The position numbers were made by a program, and so were the translations under genes. Positions 5,805 through 14,506 of a stretch of 15,411 nucleotides of DNA are shown here, piece by piece; the first letter of the stretch is position 1; every line of letters starts with the position of its first letter. Location of the stretch: positions 1 to 15,411 of the forward strand of contig JBBSTI010000079.1 of the NCBI GenBank assembly GCA_038236005.1. The letters run 5' to 3'. The stretch is from CANKBT01 sp038236005. GTDB taxonomy: Bacteria > Actinomycetota > Actinomycetes > Mycobacteriales > SCTD01. Below the pieces are notes generated by a model. The model was not told the origin of the DNA, searched no databases, and saw only the letters and a program-made list of their open reading frames with translations.

Positions 5805-6476
5805 ATGCCTCAGCGTGACGGGACCGAGGGCGTGGACGTGACGGTCGCCGCGGGACCGACGACCGAGCGTGGCCGACGCACCCGTTCCCGACTGATCGTG
5901 GCCGGACGTGCGCTGTTCGAGGAGCGCGGGTTCGCCGACACCGGCATCGACGACGTGGCGGGCAGGGCGGGAGTCTCGCACGGCACCTTCTACACCTACT
6001 TCGACGGCAAGGAGTCCTTGCTCAGGGAGATCGTCGATGTGGTGGTCAACGACATCTTCGCCGCCAGCCGGGTCGGCGCGCTGGTTCCGGAGGGCGAGGC
6101 GTACGCGCGGATCGAGGCCGCCAACCGGCTCTACCTGCGGGCGGTGACCGCGAACGCCAGGATCTTGCGCGTGCTCGAGACGGTCGGTGACACGCACGAG
6201 GGGTTCCGGCGGCTCCGTAGACAGCTGCGCGAGGGTTTCGTCTCGCGCGGGATGGACGGCCTGGTGCGTCTGCAGCAGGCGGGTCTGGCTGATCCGACGC
6301 TGCCCCCGCGGGCGGTCGCGAGCGCCATGGGCGCGATGGTCGAGGCGTTCGCGCACCTGTGGCAGGACCCGGTCGAACAGCTCGACGAGGACGCTGCCGT
6401 GGACGTGCTCACGCGTTTGTGGGCGGGGGCGATCGGTCTGCCGAGGAGCCACTGGCCGGCCACCCACCTGGACTGA
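5805..6476 (+). CDS. TetR/AcrR-family transcriptional regulator
   Basis: A 223-residue dimeric repressor-type protein, probably controlling the acyl-CoA locus. The N-terminal DNA-binding domain is canonical: helix 1 TRSRLIVAGRALFEERGF (about residues 26-43), the T-G-I-D-D-V-A turn, the recognition helix region GVSHGTFYTYFDGKESLL (about 56-73). The C-terminal ligand domain is helical (residues about 80-215) and ends DVLTRLWAGAIGLPR. TetR proteins next to acyl-CoA genes often sense acyl-CoA esters; the ligand here is unknown. The ATG at 5805 has only a poor ribosome-binding site; GTGs at 5832 and 5838 are alternatives that would remove a nonconserved leader without touching the HTH. It diverges from the hydratase gene and converges on the acyl-CoA synthetase gene, the two stops being 20 bp apart. 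Confidence 0.93.
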   Translation: MPQRDGTEGVDVTVAAGPTTERGRRTRSRLIVAGRALFEERGFADTGIDDVAGRAGVSHGTFYTYFDGKESLLREIVDVVVNDIFAASRVGALVPEGEAYARIEAANRLYLRAVTANARILRVLETVGDTHEGFRRLRRQLREGFVSRGMDGLVRLQQAGLADPTLPPRAVASAMGAMVEAFAHLWQDPVEQLDEDAAVDVLTRLWAGAIGLPRSHWPATHLD

Positions 6477-6496
6477 CCCGCCCCCGGTGCACCTCG

Positions 6497-8098
6497 TCAA
6501 CCCCGGAACAGCTCCCGCAGCTCGGCCTTCTGCACCTTGCCCGTGGCGGTCTTGGGCAGCGCCGTGACCACGCGGACGTTCTTGGGCACCTTGAAGCCGC
6601 CGAGATGCTCGCGGCAGTGGGCGATCAGTCGTTCGGCGAGCACGTCGGGCGCCAGCTCGAGGTCGGCGGCCACGATGACGGCGGTGAGAGCCTCGCCCCA
6701 CCGCTCGTCCGGGACCCCGATGACCGCGCACTCGACGAGGTCCGGCGAGCTCAGCAGGACGCGTTCGATCTCGACCGACGAGACGTTCTCACCGCCGGTC
6801 TTGACCATGTCCTTGAGCCGGTCGGTGAACCAGATGACGCCCTCGCCGTCGAGATGGCCGACGTCGCCGCTGTGGAGCCAGCCGTGGGCGAAGGCGGCCG
6901 CGTTCGCCGCCGGGTTGTTCCAGTAGCCGCTCATCACGTGCGGCCCGCGGTAGACGATCTCACCGGTCTCTCCCGTGCCCACCAGAACGCCGTCGGCGTC
7001 CATGATGCGGGTGTCGACGGTGATCACCGACGGACCCCAGGACGAGGACTTGGTCTCCTGGTGCGCAGGCCACTGGAAGACGGTCATCGGCACGCACTCG
7101 GTCTGGCCCGAGCCGAGCAGGACCTTCGCGTTCGGGAACGCCGCAGCGACCTGCTCGACCCGCTCCTGCGGCATCGGCGCCATCGCGTACGCACAGAGCC
7201 GGACCGACCCAAGGTCTCGCCCGGCGAGCGTCGACGAGGCAAGCAGTGCGCCGTACATCATCGGTAGCAGCATGATGTGGGTAGCCCGCCGCTGCTCGAC
7301 CAGGTCCAGGAACGCCTCGGGGGCAAACCCGGCAGGGAGCACAGCCGTGCCTCCGGTCACTAGCAACGGCAGCAGCAGGGTGTCCAGCGCCGTGGTGTGA
7401 AACAGCGGCAGCACGATCGGGCTGACCGAGAACTCGTGCCCACGCGGGTGCCCGACCTCCAACGCGTTGGTCAGCGTCGCGATCTGCACGGAGACGTGGC
7501 TGGTCAGCACGCCTTTCGGTCGGGCCGTCGTGCCGGAGGTATAGAGGCAGTGCAGCGTGTCGCGGTCCTCGACGACCACCCGCAACGGGGTCGGGTCCAC
7601 GGCGAGGTCGTCCCACCGGACCAGCGCGCGGCCGGCCACCTCTGCCGGCGCCTCTCCGGTGACCACGACCCGCTCGACGCCCGGTGCTGCGGCGAGCAGC
7701 TTCTCGAGCAGGGGCAGCAGCGCGGGGTCGACGACCACGGTGCGCGCTCCGGCGTCGGTGACGATCCAGCCCAGGTCCTCCGGCGCGAGCATGAGGTTGA
7801 GCGGCAGGGCGACGATGCCGGCCTTTGCACACCCGAAGAAGCTGGTGATGAAGCGCGAGGAGTTGCCGAGCAGGAAGGCGACCGGCTCCTGCTGCTGCAC
7901 GCCCGCGCCCAGCAGGCCGCGCCCGAACGCCTCGGCGGAGGCGTCCAGCTCGGCATAGCTGATCTCGTCGCCGGTCGGGTCGACGACGGCCGTGCGGTCA
8001 CCGAACAGCTGCGCGGAGCGGGTCAGCAGATCGCCCACCGACACCCGGGTCGCCAGGTTGAGCTCCAGCGCGTCGACGCCGGACAGGTCAGGACGCAC
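6497..8098 (-). CDS. AMP-binding acyl-CoA synthetase (FadD-like)
   Basis: An adenylate-forming enzyme that activates a carboxylic acid to its acyl-CoA with ATP and CoA. The 533-residue protein shows the phosphate loop YTSGTTARPKGV (about residues 186-197), GSGQTE in the place of the A5 motif YGxTE, the A7 motif HSGDVGHLDGEG, the hinge FTDRLKDMVKTGGENVSSVE (A8), and the C-terminal PKTATGKVQK with catalytic Lys about 521. The loop has Ala in place of the usual second Gly (TTGxPKG). No substrate can be read from the sequence; medium or branched acyl chains are plausible. The GTG at 8098 is supported by AAGGAGA 5 nt upstream and overlaps the carboxylase alpha stop by 11 bp; it is the last gene of the - strand operon. 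The TetR gene converges on it. Confidence 0.93.
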   Translation of the reverse strand: MRPDLSGVDALELNLATRVSVGDLLTRSAQLFGDRTAVVDPTGDEISYAELDASAEAFGRGLLGAGVQQQEPVAFLLGNSSRFITSFFGCAKAGIVALPLNLMLAPEDLGWIVTDAGARTVVVDPALLPLLEKLLAAAPGVERVVVTGEAPAEVAGRALVRWDDLAVDPTPLRVVVEDRDTLHCLYTSGTTARPKGVLTSHVSVQIATLTNALEVGHPRGHEFSVSPIVLPLFHTTALDTLLLPLLVTGGTAVLPAGFAPEAFLDLVEQRRATHIMLLPMMYGALLASSTLAGRDLGSVRLCAYAMAPMPQERVEQVAAAFPNAKVLLGSGQTECVPMTVFQWPAHQETKSSSWGPSVITVDTRIMDADGVLVGTGETGEIVYRGPHVMSGYWNNPAANAAAFAHGWLHSGDVGHLDGEGVIWFTDRLKDMVKTGGENVSSVEIERVLLSSPDLVECAVIGVPDERWGEALTAVIVAADLELAPDVLAERLIAHCREHLGGFKVPKNVRVVTALPKTATGKVQKAELRELFRG

Positions 8099-10235
8099 GG
8101 GGGTCTCCTTCGGTAGTGGTGGGGGCCCCACCGGCTTCGGGGGCCTTTCCGGCATCAGGGGCTTCGACCACGGCGAGCACCGCGCCGGTCTCCACCTGCT
8201 GACCGACCTGCACGTGCAGGTCGGTCACGGTCCCGGCGGTCGGGGCCACCACCGGGTGCTCCATCTTCATCGCTTCCAGGACAACGACGAGCTGTCCGGC
8301 CTCGACCTGGTCGCCGGGCGCGACCGCAACGCGGGTGACGGTGCCCGGCATGACGGCGGTCAGCGAGCCCGGGGCGATCGAGTCCTGGGGGTCGGGGAAC
8401 CGCGGCTGCTTGACGAGCACGCTCGAGCCGTCCGGTCCGTCCACGAAGTGACGGTCACCCACGACCAGCACGTCGTACGCGCTGCGCAAGCCGTCCCGCT
8501 CGAGCGTCACCCGCACCCGGGCGTCGTCTGTCGGCTCGACGTCGCTCGCCTGGATGTCAAGGACGACCACGTCGAGCGCCTCCCCGTCGACGTCGGCCGC
8601 CAGACCCTCGCGGGTGTGCCGGTAGCGGACCACCGCCGTGTCGAAGCTGACGGTCTGGGCGGCCGTCGGGTTGTTGCGCCAGCCGGACGGGAGCCCGCCG
8701 AGCACGGTCGCGCCGGCTCGTCGGAGCGCGGCGCCGGCCAGCGCCGCAGCCAGCGCGTGCTGCCGCACGGCCTCGTCACCCGCGAGCGGGGCGGCGAGCA
8801 CGTCGAGGCCGAGCCGGTCGAAGAAGCCGGTGTCGGTGTCGCCGGCCAGGAAGGCCTGCGAGCGCAGGACGTTCACCAGCAGGTCCCGGTTGGTGGTCAG
8901 ACCGTGCAGCCGTGCGCGGGCCAGGGCGCCGGCCAGTGCCAGGCTGGCGGAAGCACGGTCGGGTGCCCACGCGATCACCTTCGCAAGCATCGGGTCGTAG
9001 TGCACCCCCACCTCGCTGCCGGTCGCGAAACCGCTGTCCAGCCGGATGCCGGGGCCGACCGGGTTGGTGAAGGCGACGTCGGCCGGCACGTCGAAGGCCT
9101 CCAGGCGCCCGGACTGCGGCAGCCAGCCCTGCGCGGGGTCCTCGGCATACAGCCGGACCTCGATCGCGTGCCCGGTCAGCGTCGGCGTGAGGGCGGCCAG
9201 GGGGAGCGGCTGACCGGCGGCGACCTCGAGCTGCAGGCGCACCAGGTCCAGACCCGTGACGGCCTCGGTGACCGGGTGCTCGACCTGCAGCCGAGTGTTG
9301 ATCTCCAGGAAGAAGAACGCTCCGGAGGGGTCCAGCACGAACTCGACGGTGCCTGCCCCGACATAGTCCAGGACCTGGGCCGCGCGGACGGCGGCGTCCT
9401 GCAGCCGGGCCCGCAGCGCGTCGTCCACGGCGGGGGAGGGGGCCTCCTCGACGACCTTCTGGTGGCGTCGCTGCAGCGAGCACTCGCGCTCGAACAGGGC
9501 GACGAGGTTGCCGTGCGTGTCGCCGAAGACCTGGACCTCGATGTGGCGTGGTCGCACCACCAGTCGCTCGAGGAAGACCGTCCCGTCGCCGAAGGCGGAG
9601 GTGGCCTCGCGCTGAGCGCCGGCGACCGCCTCGGCCAGCGCGCCCGGCTCGTGCACCTCCCGCATGCCCCGGCCACCGCCTCCGAAGGAGGCCTTGACCA
9701 GGACGGGGAAGCCGATGTCCTCGGCGGCCCGGGCCAGCTCGGCGTCCGACAGCCCGGTCGCGTCGGTGCTGGGCAAGGTCGGCACGCCGGCCTGGATCAT
9801 CAGCTCCTTGGCGGCGAGCTTGCTGCCCATCGCATCGATCGCCTCTGGGCTCGGCCCGACGAAGACCAGGCCGGCGTCGGCGACCGCGCGGGCGAAGCCG
9901 GCGTTCTCCGAGAGGAACCCGTAGCCCGGGTGGATGCAGTCGGCGCCGACCCGCAGGGCTGCCGCCACCACCAGGTCGCCACGCAGATAGGTCTCCGCCG
10001 GCGAGCTGCCCGGCAGGCGCACCGCAATGTCGGCCTCGGCCACGAACAGGGCATCGGCGTCGGCGTCGGAATACACCGCGACCGTGCGCAGTCCCATCGC
10101 CCGCGCGGTCCGGAACACCCTGCGGGCGATCTCCCCGCGGTTGGCGACCAGCACGCACCTGAGTGCCGTCTGAGTCGTCTGAGTCGTCTGAGTCGTCTGA
10201 GTCGTCTGAGTCGTCTGAGTCGTCTGAGTCGTCAC
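8088..10235 (-). CDS. Acyl-CoA carboxylase alpha subunit (biotin carboxylase + biotin carboxyl carrier)
   Basis: The 715-residue protein carboxylates biotin using ATP and bicarbonate and carries the biotin. After a 22-residue leader of seven Thr-Thr-Gln units come the biotin carboxylase domain (VANRGEIARR; HPGYGFLSENA; the ATP-grasp loop KASFGGGGRGMR; ERECSLQRRHQKVVEEAPSP; FLEINTRLQVEHPVTE), a linker, and a BCCP domain with EAMKMEH, the biotinylated Lys being about residue 657. Layout and length match the alpha subunits of 3-methylcrotonyl-, geranyl- and related acyl-CoA carboxylases. The frame stays open far upstream, but the GTG at 10235 is chosen because it overlaps the beta-subunit stop as GTGA and the family homology begins just after the repeats. 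Translation is probably coupled, since no strong ribosome-binding site is seen. The 3' end overlaps the synthetase gene. The Pro/Ala-rich last 25 residues are probably a tail. Confidence 0.95.
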   Translation of the reverse strand: MTTQTTQTTQTTQTTQTTQTTQTALRCVLVANRGEIARRVFRTARAMGLRTVAVYSDADADALFVAEADIAVRLPGSSPAETYLRGDLVVAAALRVGADCIHPGYGFLSENAGFARAVADAGLVFVGPSPEAIDAMGSKLAAKELMIQAGVPTLPSTDATGLSDAELARAAEDIGFPVLVKASFGGGGRGMREVHEPGALAEAVAGAQREATSAFGDGTVFLERLVVRPRHIEVQVFGDTHGNLVALFERECSLQRRHQKVVEEAPSPAVDDALRARLQDAAVRAAQVLDYVGAGTVEFVLDPSGAFFFLEINTRLQVEHPVTEAVTGLDLVRLQLEVAAGQPLPLAALTPTLTGHAIEVRLYAEDPAQGWLPQSGRLEAFDVPADVAFTNPVGPGIRLDSGFATGSEVGVHYDPMLAKVIAWAPDRASASLALAGALARARLHGLTTNRDLLVNVLRSQAFLAGDTDTGFFDRLGLDVLAAPLAGDEAVRQHALAAALAGAALRRAGATVLGGLPSGWRNNPTAAQTVSFDTAVVRYRHTREGLAADVDGEALDVVVLDIQASDVEPTDDARVRVTLERDGLRSAYDVLVVGDRHFVDGPDGSSVLVKQPRFPDPQDSIAPGSLTAVMPGTVTRVAVAPGDQVEAGQLVVVLEAMKMEHPVVAPTAGTVTDLHVQVGQQVETGAVLAVVEAPDAGKAPEAGGAPTTTEGDPRAS
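8104..8110 (-). promoter_or_regulatory. Ribosome-binding site deciding the acyl-CoA synthetase start
   Basis: AAGGAGA on the - strand, 5 nt before the GTG at 8098, is the strongest Shine-Dalgarno in the operon and lies inside the end of the carboxylase alpha coding region. Confidence 0.7.
10170..10232 (-). repeat. Seven exact 9-bp tandem repeats encoding (Thr-Thr-Gln)7
   Basis: The + strand unit CTGAGTCGT is repeated seven times without a mismatch, so the - strand codes ACG-ACT-CAG seven times directly after the GTG start of the carboxylase alpha gene. The unit is a multiple of three, so copy number can vary without breaking the frame. Identical codons in every unit imply recent expansion. 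Confidence 0.97.
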
Positions 10236-11802
10236 AGCCGGAACACCCCCCAGCCGTCGTGAAGACCTTCCACCGTCTGGTTGTCGATGACCGACAGCGC
10301 GAGACCGAGCACCGTGCGGGTGTCGCGCGGGTCGATGATGCCGTCGTCGTAGAGCCGTCCGGACAGGAACAGCGCCAGGGACTCGCTCTCGATCTGCTGC
10401 TCGACCGCTGCCTTCATCGCTGCTGCCGCCTGTTCGTCGTAGTCGCGACCCTGCGCCTGCGCGCTCGCCCGGCCGACGATGTCCAGGACGCCGGCGAGCT
10501 GTGCCGGCCCCATGACGGCGCTCTTGGCGTTGGGCCAGGTGAACAGGAACCGGGGGTCGTACGCCCGGCCGCACATCCCGTAGTTGCCGGCGCCGTAGGA
10601 GGCCCCGATGTTCACGGTCAGGTGCGGGACCTTGCTGTTGCTCACCGCGTTGATCATCTGCGAGCCGGCCTTGATGATGCCGTTCTGCTCGTACTCCGCG
10701 CCGACCATGTAGCCGGTGGTGTTCTGCAGGAACAGCAGCGGCGTGTCGCTCTGGTTCGCCAGCTGGATGAACTGCGCGGCCTTCTGCGCGTCCTCCCGGA
10801 ACAGCACGCCTCGGGCGTTGGCCAGCACGCCGACCGGATAGCCGTGGATGCTCGCCCAACCGGTGACCAGCGACGTGCCGTACAACGGCTTGTGCTCGTC
10901 GAACCGGCCGCCGTCCACGACATGCGCGAGCACGTCGCGCGGGTCCAGCGGCTGACGCAGGTCGGCCGGCGCGAGGTCCAGCAGACCCTCCGGGTCCAGC
11001 AGCGGTGGGTCGGCGGGGCGGGACGGCCCGGGGCCGCGCTTGCGCCAGTTGAGGTTGCGGACGATCTGACGACCCAGCCGGATCGCGTCGACCTCGCCGG
11101 TGGCCAGGTGGTCGGCGCTGCCGGAGACGCGGGCGTGCATGGACGCGCCGCCGAGCGACTCGTCGTCGGCGTCCTCTCCGGTCGCCATCTTCACCAGCGG
11201 CGGTCCGGCGAGGAAGACCTTGCTGCGACCATCGATCATGACGACGTGGTCGCTCATGCCGGGGATGTACGCACCCCCGGCGGTGCTGTTGCCGAACACC
11301 AGCGCGACCGTCGGGATGCCCGCGGCCGACAGCCGGGTCAGGTCTCGGAACGCTCGACCGCCCGGGATGAAGATCTCGCTCTGGGTCGGCAGGTCGGCGC
11401 CGCCGGACTCCACCAGAGAGACGTACGGCAGGCGGTTCTGCTCGGCGATGTCGTGCGCGCGGGCGCCCTTGCGCAGGGTGAAGGGGTTGGACGTGCCGCC
11501 CCGCACGGTCGGGTCGTTCGCCGAGATCATGCACTCGACGCCCTCGATCACGCCGATCCCGGTCACGACGCTCGCGCCGACCGGGAAGTCGGTGCCCCAG
11601 GCGGCGTACGGCGACAGCTCCAGGAACGGGCTGTCCCGGTCGACCAGCAGCTCGATCCGCTCGCGGACGGTCAGCTTGCCGCGGGCTCGGTGCCGGTCGA
11701 GGGACTTCTGGCTGCCGCCGAGGTTGGCCTGCGCCCGGACCCCGTCGAGCTCCTCCAGCCGTTCGAGCAGCGCGGTGCGGTTGTCCGAGACGGCGGGTGA
11801 GC

Positions 11803-11806
<4 letters not shown>
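10232..11806 (-). CDS. Acyl-CoA carboxylase beta subunit (carboxyltransferase)
   Basis: The 524-residue subunit moves the carboxyl group from biotin to an acyl-CoA. Both crotonase-like halves are visible: ISANDPTVRGGT (residues about 94-105), the first oxyanion region GNSTAGGAYIPGMSDH (about 172-187), FLAGPPLVKMATGE (198-211), GGASMHARVSG, then the second half with LFLQNTTGYMVG (358-369) and NIGASYGAGNYGMCGRAYDP (399-418). AEQNRLPYVSLVESGGADLP and the terminal GVFRL resemble the 3-methylcrotonyl-/geranyl-CoA carboxylase branch more than propionyl-CoA carboxylase. The stretch FIPGGRAFRDLTRLS differs from the FPDRxHFGR segment I recall in true MCC beta subunits, so the substrate may differ; the M. 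tuberculosis AccD2 group is a plausible relative. The GTG start overlaps the dehydrogenase stop as GTGA and the stop overlaps the alpha-subunit start as GTGA. Confidence 0.95.
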
Positions 11807-12951
<1,145 letters not shown>

Positions 12952-12970
12952 GTCACTCCAAAGGGTCCAG

Positions 12971-12990
12971 ACTTGACGGTGTCGTCAGGT
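12971..12990. promoter_or_regulatory. Imperfect inverted repeat upstream of the acyl-CoA dehydrogenase operon
   Basis: ACTTGACG (12971-12978) and CGTCAGGT (12983-12990) pair at seven of eight positions around GTGT. The site lies 20-39 bp upstream of the dehydrogenase ATG, in the expected promoter/operator zone of the four-gene operon. It does not clearly match the palindrome at 5765-5782, so a shared regulator is not shown. A perfect GGTTAACC palindrome abuts it at 12988-12995. Confidence 0.4.
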
Positions 12991-13015
12991 TAACCCACCG
13001 GTCCCGCTCTGACAA

Positions 13016-13080
13016 CGCCTGTCGGGTGAGCGCCTGTCAGGTCATCGCCTGTCAGGTCATCGCCTGTCAGGTCAGCGCCT
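13016..13080. repeat. 15-bp tandem repeats between the dehydrogenase operon and the FAD oxidoreductase gene
   Basis: Four units of CGCCTGTCAGGTCAT: 13016-13030 (three mismatches), 13031-13045 (exact), 13046-13060 (exact), 13061-13075 (one mismatch), then CGCCT. The last unit contains the stop codon of the oxidoreductase gene (13067-13069). The unit is 15 bp, so the two upstream exact copies put further TGA codons in the same frame. Confidence 0.95.
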
Positions 13081-14197
13081 CGAACGCCGTGGCCGGGTGG
13101 TCCTGCCCGATCGCCCGGGCCGCGAGCGCCCGGCCGCACAGTGCGCCGACGACGTTGCCCGTCCCGCAGTAGCCGCCGGCCGCCCAGACCCGGTCGCGCA
13201 CCTCGCCGACGAACGGCAGACCGGTGCTGGTGAAACCGACCGACGCCGCCCAGCGGTGGGTGATCGGGACGGTCACGCCGAGCCGGTCGCGCAGCATCGA
13301 CTCCAGGGCGTCCTGCACCGGTGCCGCGGCCCGCGCGTCGCCCAGCTCTTCGGCCGCGCCGCCCACGTCCCGGAAGCCGCCGAGCACCACCCGACCGTCG
13401 GGCAGCTGCTGCCAGTACTCGTACCCGCCGCGCAGATAGACCGGGCGCGGGACCCGCACCTCGTCGGCCGGCGCGGTGCCGAGCATCTGCAGCCGGACCG
13501 GACGGACCGTGCCGGCCAGCTCGGGAAGCACCAGGTCCAGCCGTCCGTCGACCGCGACGACCACCGCGCCGCAGCGCACCTCGCCTTGGGTGGTGCGGAC
13601 CCGGCCGGCGGTCAGCTCGACCGCGGGGGAGTGCTCGTAGAGCCGTGCGCCCCCGCGGGTCGCGGCCTCGGCGAGGGTCCGGCAGCGTGCCAGCGGCTGC
13701 ATCGCCCCGTCGTCCGGGAACAGCAGCCCGCGCCCTTCCGGCCCGTCGTGGTCCTCCACGGCGAAGCCGTCGGCCCGCATCGCCGCTGCCTGAAGCGAGC
13801 AGGCCGCGAGCCCGGCCTCGTCGTCCTCGACCCGCAACGACCCGACCCGCCGCACCGCTGCCGGCGCGGCCGCCGTCATCCGGTCCATCTCGGCCAGCGT
13901 GAGTCGGTAGAGCTCTGCCGCCCGCTCGCGTCCCAGCCGGTCCACCGCCACGTCGTACGGGTCGGCGAGCCCAGCGAGCAGGAAGCCGCCGTTGCGGCCG
14001 GCCGCGGCTCCGGCGACCTGGCCGGCGTCGACCCCGACGACCGAGGCTCCCCGCGACAGCAGCTCGTCGACCGCCGCGAGCCCGGAGCCGCCGAGCCCGA
14101 CGACGCAGACGTCCGCCGTCACGCTCTCGCGCAGGGCCGGCAACGGTGTCCAGCTGCTGTCATCCCAGAGGGGCACGTCAACGACAAGGTCGGCCAC
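13067..14197 (-). CDS. FAD-dependent oxidoreductase, DAO family (PuuB/OrdL-like)
   Basis: The 376-residue protein probably oxidises an amine or amino acid using FAD. An N-terminal Rossmann motif VVGLGGSG (32-39) with an acidic residue at the end of the second strand (Asp57), and AGRNGGFLL (66-74) typical of the DAO family of amine oxidases, are clear. The C-terminal GGYCGTGNVVGALCGRALA is the second FAD-contacting segment, and STGLPFVGEV precedes it. N-terminal WDDSSWTPLP also recurs in this group. The substrate is unknown. The reading frame is open to 14596, but that stretch lies over vapBC; the GTG at 14197 gives the normal domain start, although no strong ribosome-binding site is visible. 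Neighbours do not indicate a pathway. Its stop lies in a 15-bp tandem repeat. Confidence 0.88.
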   Translation of the reverse strand: MADLVVDVPLWDDSSWTPLPALRESVTADVCVVGLGGSGLAAVDELLSRGASVVGVDAGQVAGAAAGRNGGFLLAGLADPYDVAVDRLGRERAAELYRLTLAEMDRMTAAAPAAVRRVGSLRVEDDEAGLAACSLQAAAMRADGFAVEDHDGPEGRGLLFPDDGAMQPLARCRTLAEAATRGGARLYEHSPAVELTAGRVRTTQGEVRCGAVVVAVDGRLDLVLPELAGTVRPVRLQMLGTAPADEVRVPRPVYLRGGYEYWQQLPDGRVVLGGFRDVGGAAEELGDARAAAPVQDALESMLRDRLGVTVPITHRWAASVGFTSTGLPFVGEVRDRVWAAGGYCGTGNVVGALCGRALAARAIGQDHPATAFEALT

Positions 14198-14293
14198 GCG
14201 TCGCACCGTACACACGGGCGACCTTCTCGAGGTGGGGCATGACGGCTCACCGGTCGGCGACGCCAGCCCGGGGGTGCCTTGGCATGCTCTGAG

Positions 14294-14506
14294 GTGTGCC
14301 TGGAGGCTGACGTCATAACGACCCTTGCTCTGGACGACGACCTGGTCCGAGAGGCGCAGCGACTGACTGGGACGACCGAGAAGACGGCTCTCGTACGTCA
14401 GGCGCTGCGAGCCTCGATCCAGCGGAGAGCGCACGACGGCTCGCGCTGCTGGGGGAGCGAGCCGGACGCGACGCCCGTCCCTCGGCGACGGGCCGTTCCT
14501 GAATGA
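14294..14506 (+). CDS. vapB: VapB-type antitoxin (start uncertain)
   Basis: A short DNA-binding antitoxin of the VapB type, expected to neutralise the following PIN-domain toxin and repress the pair. The recognisable core is ITTLALDDDLVREAQRLTG followed by KTALVRQALRASIQRR, a ribbon-helix-helix pattern seen in many actinobacterial VapB proteins. The C-terminal part (WGSEPDATPVPRRR) is the usual toxin-binding tail. The GTG at 14294 gives 70 residues but has a poor ribosome-binding site. Homology begins at an ATA codon at 14315, with GGAGG 8 nt upstream; starting there gives 63 residues and the normal VapB N-terminus. The TGA overlaps the toxin ATG as ATGA, so translation is coupled. The gene is divergent from the FAD oxidoreductase gene. 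Confidence 0.85.
   Translation: MCLEADVITTLALDDDLVREAQRLTGTTEKTALVRQALRASIQRRAHDGSRCWGSEPDATPVPRRRAVPE
14302..14306 (+). promoter_or_regulatory. GGAGG pointing at a non-standard ATA start of the antitoxin
   Basis: GGAGG at 14302-14306 is 8 nt before ATA at 14315, exactly where family homology begins. No ATG, GTG or TTG is suitably placed downstream of it in the antitoxin frame. Confidence 0.4.

Noticed and set aside
10170..10232. Possible CRISPR-like array
   Set aside because: Units are 9 bp, contiguous and without spacers, and they are translated in frame; it is a microsatellite-type coding repeat.
7992..10262. A 756-residue + strand open frame opposite the synthetase and carboxylase alpha genes
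   Set aside because: It is antisense to two well-supported enzymes, has low-complexity Gly/Arg/His/Asp-rich sequence without motifs, and ends in the translation of the 9-bp repeats; high GC content makes such frames common.
10236..11534. N-terminal extension of the carboxylase alpha frame (apparent 1148-residue fusion)
   Set aside because: The upstream part is an out-of-frame reading of the beta-subunit gene; the GTG at 10235 overlapping the beta stop is the real start.
10163..11800. A 545-residue + strand open frame opposite the carboxylase beta gene
   Set aside because: It mirrors the beta-subunit coding region, starts in the 9-bp repeats as Ser-Glu-Ser repeats and shows no recognisable domain.
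13016..13080. Possible CRISPR or replication iterons
   Set aside because: There are no spacers, only four short units, and no replication gene nearby; local slippage or an operator array is simpler.
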